Made by a program: the position numbers and the translations under genes. The notes beneath the pieces are model-generated. The model was not told the DNA's origin and made no database searches. It was given only the letters and a program-made list of their open reading frames with translations. This document shows, piece after piece, positions 1-7,000 of a DNA stretch of 28,610 nt (position 1 is the first letter of the stretch; every line of letters starts with the position of its first letter). The stretch covers positions 1 to 28,610 of the forward strand of contig JBKPCD010000270.1 in the NCBI GenBank assembly GCA_046727175.1. The letters run 5' to 3'. This DNA comes from JBKPCD01 sp046727175 (GTDB lineage: Bacteria; Acidobacteriota; Vicinamibacteria; Vicinamibacterales; 2-12-FULL-66-21).

Positions 1-211
1 TCGGCTCGCCGATGTACGAGCAGACCATTCGCTTTGCCTCGAGCCGATCGAGCGTGACGTAGACGGCACTCGCGGGGATCTTGTGGCCGGTGCGGTCGAC
101 GATCTCGCGGTAGATGGCCGCGCCGAACGCGCCGTTGCCCAGCCGCAGCAACGCCAGCAGCACCAGCTGCTCGAACTCGCCGACAGCGGATCCACTCGCA
201 GCGGGCTTCAT
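1..211 (-). CDS. PadR-family transcriptional regulator, N-terminal part (3' end outside window)
   Basis: Reading the minus strand from the ATG at 211 gives about 70 residues starting MKPAASGSAVGEFEQLVLLA, with no stop before the window edge. The pattern is that of a PadR winged helix: the EFEQLVLLALLRLG helix, the GAAIYREI segment, then the IPASAVYVTLDRLEAKRMV recognition helix and start of the wing. PadR proteins are dimeric repressors; in Acidobacteriota they often sit just upstream of ADOP-type permeases, so one may lie beyond the left edge (inference). There is no Shine-Dalgarno; a TACAAT hexamer ends 9 nt before the ATG. Family call is firm; ligand and target are unknown. Confidence 0.88.
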   Translation of the reverse strand, partial: MKPAASGSAVGEFEQLVLLALLRLGNGAFGAAIYREIVDRTGHKIPASAVYVTLDRLEAKRMVCSYIGEP

Positions 212-220
212 ATGCGTAAC

Positions 221-226
221 ATTGTA
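221..226 (-). promoter_or_regulatory. -10 hexamer (TACAAT) of the partial PadR gene
   Basis: TACAAT on the minus strand lies 9 nt from the PadR ATG at 211, which puts transcription start at or next to the start codon. The surrounding AT-rich stretch 211-235, with several TATG/CATA words, would also suit a PadR operator for autorepression, but I see no clean dyad. Confidence 0.45.
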
Positions 227-304
227 TGACATATAACCGCCGCAAAAACGCGCGTGATTTCGCAGCCATATCGTCATTTCCGGTCCGCTGGTCGATTGGC
301 GTTG

Positions 305-333
305 TTGCCCTCGTGACTGTGGTCGCGGATAAT
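305..333 (+). promoter_or_regulatory. Possible sigma-70 promoter for glutamine synthetase
   Basis: TTGCCC (305-310) and GATAAT (328-333) are separated by 17 nt. Transcription would start near 340, downstream of the in-frame ATG at 336, which supports the ATG at 432 as the real start and gives a leader of about 90 nt. No GG-N10-GC sigma-54 motif was found in this gap. Confidence 0.4.
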
Positions 334-351
334 CAATGACTCCAACGCGCG

Positions 352-391
352 AATTGTCAATCCGCAAATCAGCAATCGACAATCAGCAGTC
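352..391 (+). repeat. Word repeat in the glutamine synthetase leader
   Basis: Variants of the word CAATC/AATCAGCA recur four times (TCAATC, AATCAGCAATC, CAATCAGCA). It resembles one arm of the word-repeat elements found in other gaps here, but no second arm is visible. Confidence 0.4.
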
Positions 392-431
392 GCGCTCTCG
401 CACTCCACAGCCAGAAAGGAACGCGCAGGAC

Positions 432-2615
432 ATGGGTTCTTCAGCATCACGCGCCGCCATTCGCAGCATCACTCGGTGGAGCACGACACTCGGCCGGCGG
501 CCGGTCAACGAAAAGAAAGCCACCGAGGAATTCGGATCGCTCACGTTCAACGAGGAAGTGCAGCGCGCACGATTGCCGAAGGACGTCTACCGAGCGCTGC
601 GTCGTGCGGTGGCGCAGGCGGAGGCGCTCGATCCCTCGCTCGCCGACGCGGTCGCCAGTGCGCTTCGTGACTGGGCGGTCGAGCACGGGGCGACGCACTA
701 CACGCACTGGTTCCAGCCGATGACGGGCATCACGGCGGAAAAACACGACGCGTTCCTTTCGCCGACCGCCGACGGGCGCGCCGTTGCCGAGTTCAACGGC
801 CGCGAGCTCGTGAAAGGGGAGCCCGACGCCTCGAGCTTTCCGTCGGGCGGCATGCGGTCGACGTTCGAGGCGCGCGGCTACACCGCCTGGGATCCGACGA
901 GTCCGCCGTGGCTGCTCGTGACACCGAACGGGACGACACTCGTGATTCCCACCGCGTTCGTGAGCTGGACCGGCGAGGCACTCGACAAGAAGACGCCGCT
1001 GCTCCGGTCGATGGAGGCGCTCTCGAAGCAGGCCGTCCGGATTCTGAAGCTCTTTGGCTCCAAGGCAGAGCGCGTCGTGACGACGTGCGGCCCCGAGCAG
1101 GAGTACTTCCTGATCGATCGTCAGTTCTATTTCAACCGTCCTGACCTGATCAACGCCGGCCGGACGCTCTTCGGCGCGAAGCCGCCGAAGGGGCAGGAGA
1201 TGGAAGATCACTACTTCGGGTCGATTCCCGATCGTGTTCTCGCGTTCATGCTCGACGTCGAGCGCGAGCTCTACAAGGTCGGCGTCCCCGTCAAGACACG
1301 GCACAACGAAGTCGCGCCGAGCCAGTACGAGGTCGCGCCCATCTTCGAGAACGCGAACGTCGCGACCGATCATCAGATGATGACGATGGAGATGATGCGG
1401 AGGATGGCGCCGAAATACGGTCTCGCGTGTTTGTTCCACGAAAAACCGTTCGCTGGCGTGAACGGATCGGGCAAGCACCTCAACTGGAGCATCAGCGACG
1501 AGCTCGGGAACAACCTGCTCAATCCGGGCGACACGCCGCACGACAACATGCAGTTCCTGGTCTTCTGCGCCGGCGTGCTGCGCGCAGTGAACAAGTATCA
1601 GGGGCTGCTGCGATTCAGCATCGCGAGCGCCGGAAACGATCACCGGCTCGGCGCGAACGAGGCGCCGCCCGCCATCATCTCGGTGTTCCTCGGCGACATG
1701 CTGACCGACATCTTTCAGCAGATCGAGAAGGCGGGCAGCGCGAAGTCGACGAAGTCCGGCGGAATGCTCGACATCGGCGTCTCTGTCCTGCCGAAGCTGC
1801 CGCGCGATGCCGGCGACCGCAACCGCACGAGCCCGTTCGCGTTCACGGGCAACAAGTTCGAATTCCGCGCGGTGTCGGCGAACCAGAGCATTGCCTGGCC
1901 GAATATCGCGCTGAACGTGGCGGTCACCGAATCGCTCGACTACTGCGCCTCGGAGCTCGAAAAAGGGCTGAAGGAAGGCAAGAAGCTGCAGGCGGCAGTC
2001 AAACAGCTGCTGACGAAGTTAATCAGGGACAACAAGCGGATCATCTTCAACGGCAACAACTATTCTGCGGATTGGGAGAAGGAGGCTGCCAGGCGCGCTC
2101 TGCTCAACTTGCGGACGTCCGTCGACGCCTTCGGCGAAGCGATGAAACCGGAGGTCGTGGCCGCGTTCGAGAAGTACGGCGTCCTCAATGCGCGCGAGCT
2201 GAAGGCGCGATACGACGTTGCACTGGAGCAGTACAACAAGAGCGTCAACGTCGAAGGACAGCTGATGGTGCTGATGGCGAACCGCTACATCCTGCCCGCG
2301 GCGTACCGCTATCAGGGGGAGCTCGCTCAGACAGTCAGCGCGGTGAAGAGCGCCGGCGCATCGACGAAGGAGTCACGGCGCGCGCTCGACGAACTGACGC
2401 AGCTCACGGACGAATGCCGCACCCGCGCGGCCGCGCTGCAGAAGCTGCTCGAGCACGAGGGCAACGGCGAAATCGAGAAGCACGCCAAGTTCTTCCGCGA
2501 CAAGGTCGTACCCGCGATGGCGGCCCTTCGCGAAGCCGGCGACTCGCTCGAGACGGTCGTCCCTCACGACGTCTGGCCGCTGCCGACCTATCGGGAGATG
2601 CTGTTCATCAAATAA
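432..2615 (+). CDS. glnN: Glutamine synthetase type III (GSIII)
   Basis: ATP-dependent condensation of glutamate and ammonium to glutamine, cytoplasmic. GSIII is a large dodecameric form, typically 700-730 residues. From the ATG at 432 the product is 727 residues; an in-frame ATG at 336 would add 32 low-complexity residues encoded by a word repeat and is unlikely. The N-terminal GSIII domain is clear (FGSLTFNEEVQRARLPKDVY), followed by the catalytic core: THYTHWFQPMTG, the GPEQEYFLID metal-ligand segment, RHNEVAPSQYEVAPIFE, and the NGSGKHLNWS nucleotide-binding region. The C-terminal extension (DELTQLTDECRTRAAALQKLL) is predicted helical. An AAAGGA lies 11 nt before the start. It precedes a NifA-like activator and lies close to amtB-glnK, which fits ammonium assimilation. 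I saw no sign of damage. Confidence 0.95.
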   Translation: MGSSASRAAIRSITRWSTTLGRRPVNEKKATEEFGSLTFNEEVQRARLPKDVYRALRRAVAQAEALDPSLADAVASALRDWAVEHGATHYTHWFQPMTGITAEKHDAFLSPTADGRAVAEFNGRELVKGEPDASSFPSGGMRSTFEARGYTAWDPTSPPWLLVTPNGTTLVIPTAFVSWTGEALDKKTPLLRSMEALSKQAVRILKLFGSKAERVVTTCGPEQEYFLIDRQFYFNRPDLINAGRTLFGAKPPKGQEMEDHYFGSIPDRVLAFMLDVERELYKVGVPVKTRHNEVAPSQYEVAPIFENANVATDHQMMTMEMMRRMAPKYGLACLFHEKPFAGVNGSGKHLNWSISDELGNNLLNPGDTPHDNMQFLVFCAGVLRAVNKYQGLLRFSIASAGNDHRLGANEAPPAIISVFLGDMLTDIFQQIEKAGSAKSTKSGGMLDIGVSVLPKLPRDAGDRNRTSPFAFTGNKFEFRAVSANQSIAWPNIALNVAVTESLDYCASELEKGLKEGKKLQAAVKQLLTKLIRDNKRIIFNGNNYSADWEKEAARRALLNLRTSVDAFGEAMKPEVVAAFEKYGVLNARELKARYDVALEQYNKSVNVEGQLMVLMANRYILPAAYRYQGELAQTVSAVKSAGASTKESRRALDELTQLTDECRTRAAALQKLLEHEGNGEIEKHAKFFRDKVVPAMAALREAGDSLETVVPHDVWPLPTYREMLFIK

Positions 2616-2630
2616 TGTCCGGGGGGACTT

Positions 2631-2657
2631 CCCGACGCGCAGAAAACGCGCGTCGGG
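2631..2657 (+). terminator. Perfect GC-rich hairpin after glutamine synthetase
   Basis: A 10-bp perfect stem, CCCGACGCGC (2631-2640) with GCGCGTCGGG (2648-2657), and a 7-nt loop AGAAAAC, 15 nt after the stop. There is no T-tract, so it is either a weak terminator or a dispersed palindrome. The same design with loop AGAAGAC recurs at 26532-26550, and the neighbouring words (GGGGGAC, GAGCGAACGAGCGCAG) recur there too, on either strand. Confidence 0.55.
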
Positions 2658-2817
2658 GACCCCGGCTGCGCTCGTTCGCTCATTCCTTGTTCAGCAATGG
2701 GGGGATACGGCCACGTTTCGGCAGCCTCTTTGCGTGCGGGTTTCAGACAAGTTTCTCGCACTCGCGTCAGCCCAAGCTCAATGACTGCAAAGTTCGCCAA
2801 GACCGTCGGCGATCGCC

Positions 2818-2823
2818 TACAAT
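2818..2823 (+). promoter_or_regulatory. -10 hexamer (TACAAT) upstream of the NifA-like activator
   Basis: TACAAT lies 18 nt before the ATG at 2842, giving a leader of roughly 10 nt. An AGGA at 2829-2832 is the only SD-like word. No convincing -35 was seen. Confidence 0.35.
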
Positions 2824-2841
2824 TATGTAGGACTTCAGAGA

Positions 2842-4398
2842 ATGCCACACACAAATGTAGCTCTCACCAGCGATCACACGAACGAGATCCGCAGGCTCGC
2901 CACCCTGCTCGAGATCAGTCAGGCGCTCTCGGGTGTCTTGAACCTGAGAGGCGCCCTTCATTCCGTTCTGGACATTCTCGAGAAGCGGCATCAGCTCGCC
3001 GGGGGCGCGGTCACCGTCCTCGATACGGAGACGAAGGCGCTGCACACCGAGGCGTCGAGCGGCCGACTGCCGTCTCAGCGGAGCCGCCTCGCGCCCGCGG
3101 ACGGGCTGGTCAGCCGTGTCGCCGATACCGGCAAGCCCTTCGTCGTCCCGCGTGTCAGCCAGGAGCCGAGCCTTGCGCACAACGGCAGCGAACGCGCGAG
3201 GAGCGATCGGCAGGAGCTGACGTATCTCGCGGTGCCGCTCGTGCTCAACCGCCGTCCCGCCGGCGCGCTCGAGGTGGCGCTTCCGTACAAGCGCGATCGC
3301 GACTACGACCGCTCGCTCGAGTTCTACCGCGTCGTGGCGTCCATGGTGGCGCAGGCGATCAAGGTGAATCGCGTGGTCGAGGCTGACCGGAATCGGCTCG
3401 CGGAGGAGAACGAGCACCTTCGCGACGAATTGCGCGAGCGCTACGCGTTTCGAAACATCATCGGGAACAGCGCGCCGATTCAGCAGGTCTACGAGCAGGT
3501 CGCCCAGGTCGCGAGATCGAACACGACGGCGCTGATTCGCGGCGAGTCAGGAACCGGCAAGGAGATGATCGCGCACGCGATTCACTACAACTCGGCGCGG
3601 GCGAAGAAACCGTTCGTGAAAGTCAGTTGTGCCGCGCTGCCGGAGTCGCTCATCGAATCGGAGCTGTTCGGATACGAGCGAGGGGCGTTCACGGGCGCGC
3701 AGGGCACCAAGAAAGGACGCTTCGAGCTCGCCGAAGGGGGGACGCTGTTCCTCGACGAGATCGGCGATCTGAATCCGTCCACACAGGTGAAACTCCTGCG
3801 GGTGCTTCAGGAGCGGGAAATCGAGCGCCTCGGCGGGACGACGTCCATTCGCATCAACGTACGGCTGATTGCCGCGACACACCAGCCGCTCGAGAAGCTG
3901 ATCGAGGAAGGGACGTTCCGCTCGGATCTCTATTACCGGCTGGCCGTGTTCACGATCTTTGCTCCGCCGCTGCGTGAGCGAAAGCCGGACATCATGCTGC
4001 TCGCCGACCACTTCCTCGAGAAGTACTCACGCGAGCATGGCAAGCGCGTGCGGCGCGTGTCGACGCCGGCCATCGACATGTTGACGAGCTATCACTGGCC
4101 CGGCAACGTGCGGGAGCTCGAGAACACGATGGAACGATCAGTGCTCGTCTGCGACGCGGGCGTGATCCACGGTCATCACCTGCCCCCGACGCTGCAGACG
4201 GCGGAGGCGTCGGATACGACGCCGCGGCAGTCGCTCGGCGAGAGCGTGGAAGCGTTGGAAAGGGATCTGCTGCAGGATGCGCTGAAGACGTCGCGCGGCA
4301 ACTGCGCGCGTGCTGCCCGAGCCCTCGATACGAGCGAACGCGTCTTCAATTACAAAGTCCGCAAATACAAGATTGACGTCACCCGCTTTCGCGGGTGA
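2842..4398 (+). CDS. NifA-like sigma-54-dependent activator (GAF, AAA+, Fis HTH)
   Basis: 518 residues, close to the usual NifA length. A GAF sensor domain (about 15-178) is joined by a coiled linker (RNRLAEENEHLRDELRERY) to a complete AAA+ enhancer-binding domain: Walker A GESGTGKE at 234-241, the sigma-54 contact loop GAFTGA at 281-286, Walker B GGTLFLDEI near 299-307, and the GNVRELEN sensor II region. A Fis-type HTH fills the last ~45 residues (SRGNCARAARALDTSERVFNYKVRKY), a tail like that of NifA-type regulators. There is no receiver domain, so input is probably through the GAF domain or PII. It lies between glutamine synthetase and amtB-glnK and converges on glnK; a sigma-54-like promoter precedes amtB, the most obvious candidate target (inference). 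No nif structural genes are in the window, so NifA function in nitrogen fixation is not claimed. Confidence 0.9.
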   Translation: MPHTNVALTSDHTNEIRRLATLLEISQALSGVLNLRGALHSVLDILEKRHQLAGGAVTVLDTETKALHTEASSGRLPSQRSRLAPADGLVSRVADTGKPFVVPRVSQEPSLAHNGSERARSDRQELTYLAVPLVLNRRPAGALEVALPYKRDRDYDRSLEFYRVVASMVAQAIKVNRVVEADRNRLAEENEHLRDELRERYAFRNIIGNSAPIQQVYEQVAQVARSNTTALIRGESGTGKEMIAHAIHYNSARAKKPFVKVSCAALPESLIESELFGYERGAFTGAQGTKKGRFELAEGGTLFLDEIGDLNPSTQVKLLRVLQEREIERLGGTTSIRINVRLIAATHQPLEKLIEEGTFRSDLYYRLAVFTIFAPPLRERKPDIMLLADHFLEKYSREHGKRVRRVSTPAIDMLTSYHWPGNVRELENTMERSVLVCDAGVIHGHHLPPTLQTAEASDTTPRQSLGESVEALERDLLQDALKTSRGNCARAARALDTSERVFNYKVRKYKIDVTRFRG

Positions 4399-4405
4399 CA
4401 TCGTT

Positions 4406-4494
4406 CCGGGGTTCGGGGCTCGGGATTCGGTTTTCGAACTTTATTCGAGATCGCTATTCGAAGTCGCATGTGCGATGCGAATCCCGAACCCCGG
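4406..4494. terminator. Word-repeat hairpin between convergent nifA-like and glnK genes
   Basis: The left arm (4406-4428) carries CCGGGGTTCGGG then GGGATTCG; the right arm CGAATCCCGAACCCCGG (4478-4494) is its complement except for a 5-nt insert in the left arm. The interior holds further TTCGAA/ATTCGA words. It fills the gap between two converging stop codons and probably terminates both transcripts. The 17-nt right arm recurs exactly at 6969-6985. Confidence 0.6.
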
Positions 4495-4495
4495 T

Positions 4496-4864
4496 CTATG
4501 ACACTTCGACCGGCTCGGAGACGGGCGTGACAGCGGCTTGATCTTCTTCGCCGGTACGAATCCGATAGACCTTCTCCACGGGCAGGACGAAGATCTTGCC
4601 GTCGCCGACTGCCCCAGTCCGGGCCGATTTCAGGATAGCGGCGACGGTCGGCTCGACGAAATGGTCGGAGACGCCGATGTCCAGCCGGACCTTCTCCGAC
4701 AACACCATCTTCACCGTCGTGCCACGATAGGTTTCGACGTGCTCGGTTTCGCCGCCGTGGCCGTCGACCCGGGTAATGGTGAGTCCGCGAACCTCGGCGT
4801 GGAACAGCGCCGCGAGCACGTCGTTCAGGCGCTCGGGTCGGACGATTGCGACGACCAGCTTCAT
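4496..4864 (-). CDS. glnK: PII nitrogen-regulatory protein (GlnK-type) lacking the uridylylation tyrosine
   Basis: 122 residues; PII proteins are trimers that read ATP/ADP and 2-oxoglutarate and control AmtB and other nitrogen targets. Visible are the beta1 segment MKLVVAIVRPERLNDV, the T-loop (about 36-55), the B-loop KSARTGAVGDGKIFVLPV and the RIRTGEED C-loop signature. Tyr46 is kept (ETYRG) but position 51, the tyrosine uridylylated by GlnD in proteobacteria, is valine, and residue 49, the phosphoserine site in cyanobacteria, is threonine. Signalling may therefore rest on nucleotide/2-oxoglutarate binding alone (inference). Its ATG overlaps the amtB stop as ATGA and AAGGAG precedes it, indicating translational coupling. 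Tail residues after RTGEED are extended and acidic. Confidence 0.95.
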   Translation of the reverse strand: MKLVVAIVRPERLNDVLAALFHAEVRGLTITRVDGHGGETEHVETYRGTTVKMVLSEKVRLDIGVSDHFVEPTVAAILKSARTGAVGDGKIFVLPVEKVYRIRTGEEDQAAVTPVSEPVEVS

Positions 4865-6156
4865 CCTCTATCTCCTTGAACGCTCAACGACGGCGAGAGC
4901 GCGCCGTGAGCGGCTGGTGGCGTGGATCGCGACTCCAGGATCAGGACGGCGCCCTCCGCGTGGCCGTACGCTTCCTCGCCGTGCTGGCTGACATCCATCC
5001 CCAGCCCTTCTTCTCCGGCTGCGGCGCGCAGCGGGACGACCGCTTGAATCAACCAAAGGATGATTCTCGTTCCGAGCCCGCTGTAGATCGCCGTAGCCAA
5101 GACGGCAATCGCCTGGATCCCGAGCTGCGCCGGATTGCCAAAGAGCAGGCCATCCGCCGAACTGCCCCAGGCCTTCTCCGCGAGGACGCCGGTCAGCAGC
5201 GCACCGACGGTTCCGCCGAGCCCGTGCGCGGCGACGACGTCGAGCGAGTCGTCCAGCCGCGTCCGGGCGCGCCACAGGACCCCATAGTAGCTCGGGAACG
5301 CCGCGATGGCCCCTAACGCCATCGCCCCGAGCGGGCTCACGTAACCTGCCGCCGGCGTGATCGCAACGAGGCCGACCACGGCCGCGGTCGCGGCGCCAAC
5401 CGCGGTCGCTTTGCCCGTTCGGCGGAGATCGAGCAGCGTCCATGTGACGAGCGTCGCGGCAGGCGCCAGCATCGTATTCACGAACGCGAGCGCAGCCTGT
5501 GCGTTGGCGGCCAGCGCACTGCCGCCGTTGAACCCGAACCACCCGAACCAGAGAATGCCGGCGCCGAGGACCGTCAACGGCACCGAGTGCGGAACGATGG
5601 CCTGATGCGCGTAGTCCTTGCGTGGGCCGAGCACGAACGCGGTAATGCATGCCGCGGCGCCTGCGGATATGTGCACCACCGTCCCGCCCGCGAAGTCCAG
5701 TGCCCCGAGCGTGCCCAGCCATCCGCCGCCCCAGACCCAGTGCGCGATTGGCGCGTAGACGATCAGCGACCACAGCGTGAGGAACGCCAGATAGGCGCTG
5801 AACCGCATGCGCTCCACGATCGCCCCGGACACGAGCGCGGCCGTGATGATTGCGAACGTCGCCTGGAATGCCATGAACAGAATGTGAGGGATGGTGCCGT
5901 GCGCCTCCAGGCCGACGCCACGCAGCATGGCGTTCGCGAGGCTGCCGAGCAGCCACGATCCCGGCGAGAACGCGAGCGAATATCCCAGCAGCGCCCACGC
6001 AATGCCCACGAAGCCGAGCGCGGCGAGGCTCATCATGAGCGTGTTGAGCGCATTCTTGGTGCGGACGAGCCCGGCGTAGAAAAAACCGAGTGCCGGCGTC
6101 ATGAACAACACCAGCGCAGTGGCGACAAGCATCCAGGCGATATCGTTTCCGTTCAC
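4861..6156 (-). CDS. amtB: Ammonium transporter AmtB
   Basis: Ammonium channel of the inner membrane, a trimer gated by GlnK. I choose the GTG at 6156 (VNGNDIAWMLVATA, 431 residues) rather than the upstream ATG at 6222: GGAGG sits 7 nt before it, Amt proteins begin just before this first membrane helix, and the ATG at 6222 falls inside the putative promoter. About eleven hydrophobic segments are visible. Family landmarks include GFFYAGLVRTKNALNTLMMS, GAIVERMRF, the twin pore histidines in GTVVHISAG and DVVAAHGLGG, and FGWFGFNGGSAL. The cytoplasmic tail (EEGLGMDVSQHGEEAYGH) is the conserved AmtB C-terminus that contacts GlnK. It is first in an operon with glnK. Confidence 0.95.
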   Translation of the reverse strand: MNGNDIAWMLVATALVLFMTPALGFFYAGLVRTKNALNTLMMSLAALGFVGIAWALLGYSLAFSPGSWLLGSLANAMLRGVGLEAHGTIPHILFMAFQATFAIITAALVSGAIVERMRFSAYLAFLTLWSLIVYAPIAHWVWGGGWLGTLGALDFAGGTVVHISAGAAACITAFVLGPRKDYAHQAIVPHSVPLTVLGAGILWFGWFGFNGGSALAANAQAALAFVNTMLAPAATLVTWTLLDLRRTGKATAVGAATAAVVGLVAITPAAGYVSPLGAMALGAIAAFPSYYGVLWRARTRLDDSLDVVAAHGLGGTVGALLTGVLAEKAWGSSADGLLFGNPAQLGIQAIAVLATAIYSGLGTRIILWLIQAVVPLRAAAGEEGLGMDVSQHGEEAYGHAEGAVLILESRSTPPAAHGALSPSLSVQGDRG

Positions 6157-6217
6157 CGGGGAGCCTCCGGAATCATTTGGACAGACGTCGAACGCATCTC
6201 GAGCCAACCTGAGGCGG

Positions 6218-6233
6218 AGCAAGAAGCGTGCAG
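6218..6233 (-). promoter_or_regulatory. Sigma-54-like promoter of amtB-glnK
   Basis: The minus strand reads CTGCACGCTTCTTGCT. Against the consensus TGGCACG-N4-TTGCW it matches GCACG and TTGCT with exact spacing; the deviations are at the first two bases, so the usual GG is TG. Transcription would start about 12 nt downstream, leaving a ~50-nt leader with GGAGG before the GTG at 6156. The NifA-like activator encoded next door is the obvious candidate to act here. The rest of 6157-6457 holds no other gene I can support. Confidence 0.6.
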
Positions 6234-6443
6234 CCGCAAAGCAAAGCGGTCGATGCGTGCTAATTCGTTTGACGCGAGATGCTTAGCCTGCCAGAGGCGC
6301 GGTTCCCGGGTACCCTCACGCAACGGACAAAAACGAATGAACAGGGCCGATAGTCCTACAAGAATGTCGGATCGTGTGACGTTCCAGCTGCTCGACTCCA
6401 CGTATCAGCTCTTCGCGAAAACCGGTTTCCATACAATCACCCG

Positions 6444-6449
6444 CATAAT
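6444..6449 (+). promoter_or_regulatory. -10 hexamer (CATAAT) of the kinase remnant
   Basis: CATAAT ends 8 nt before the ATG at 6458, the same leaderless geometry seen for several intact genes in the window. The promoter may have outlived the gene. Confidence 0.4.
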
Positions 6450-6457
6450 CACACGCG

Positions 6458-6894
6458 ATGACGCCGCCGGATGGCGCACGAGTCGGCCCGTACGAACTCC
6501 TCGCGCTGGTTGGAGCCGGAGGCATGGGGGAGGTGTGGAAAGCGCGCGACCCTCGACTCGGCAGGATGGTCGCGATCGAGCGCCCGAGGAGCGAGCACCT
6601 GGGCCGGTTCGAAGACGAGGCGCGGGCGATTGCGGCGCTGAATCACCCGCACATCTGCCAGGGCTCAGGAGCTCCTCAGTGCGATGGGAGACACGCCGCT
6701 CCCGATCTGTTGAAGGGTCGAGTACCACCTGTTGTGTTCGGAAATCGATGCCGCCGCCGATTGGTACGAGAAGATGATCCTCGGCCGAGATCCGTTTGCC
6801 GTGGTCTTCGCGGCCGCGCCGATTGCCGGGAACTCCGCCAGAGTGCGCGCTGCCTAGGCTGGCGCGGATGATGAACCTGCCTCTGACGGCCTGA
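6458..6894 (+). pseudogene. Ser/Thr protein kinase remnant (N-lobe joined to C-terminal tail)
   Basis: The first ~70 residues are a Hanks-type kinase start: VGPYELLALVGAGGMGEVWKA is the glycine-rich loop, then RDPRLGRMVAIERP and FEDEARAIAALNHPHICQ. The VAIK lysine is glutamate (VAIE). After HPHICQ homology stops abruptly: the catalytic loop, the DFG region and the usual C-terminal sensor part are absent. Further on, GAAATCGATGCC (from 6741) opens a frame reading EIDAAADWYEKMILGRDPF, then after a frame change LARMMNLPLTA ending at the TGA 6892-6894; this resembles the extreme C-terminus of long acidobacterial kinases. The simplest reading is an internal deletion of most of a ~900-residue kinase gene followed by point decay. 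An in-frame product of 137 residues would have no kinase activity. Confidence 0.75.
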
Positions 6895-6985
6895 CTACCG
6901 AGCCACCGAGCCACCGAGCCACCGAGCTACCGAGCGACCGCGCCACCGAGCTACCGAATCCCGAACCCCGAATCCCGAACCCCGG
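6895..6985 (+). repeat. Tandem word repeat (ACCGAGCC units, then CCGAATCCCGAACC)
   Basis: Roughly seven variants of the 8-nt word ACCGAGCC (ACCGAGCT, ACCGAGCG, and so on) run from 6897 to about 6955 and pass into two tandem copies of CCGAATCCCGAACC. The final 17 nt (6969-6985) are identical to the right arm of the hairpin at 4478-4494. It fills the gap before aspartokinase and is non-coding as far as I can see. Confidence 0.8.
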
Positions 6986-6987
6986 GT

Positions 6988-6993
6988 TACGAT
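6988..6993 (+). promoter_or_regulatory. -10 hexamer (TACGAT) of aspartokinase
   Basis: TACGAT ends 7 nt before the GTG at 7001; there is no Shine-Dalgarno between them. Upstream is only repeat DNA, with no clear -35. Confidence 0.35.
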
Positions 6994-7000
6994 CAGCAAC

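Noticed and set aside
447..1643. 398-codon open frame on the minus strand opposite glutamine synthetase
   Set aside because: Arg/His-rich product without a recognisable fold; a codon-bias shadow of the real gene on the other strand.
6287..6301. TGGCAGG...GC on the minus strand upstream of amtB as an alternative sigma-54 site
   Set aside because: GG to GC spacing is 8, not the strict 10; the site at 6218-6233 has the right spacing.
5587..6777. 396-codon open frame on the plus strand across amtB and its promoter
   Set aside because: Spans a gene, promoter region and kinase remnant without domain signal; shadow frame.
6895..6985. CRISPR array
   Set aside because: Units are 8-14 nt words in direct contact, with no spacers and no cas genes nearby.
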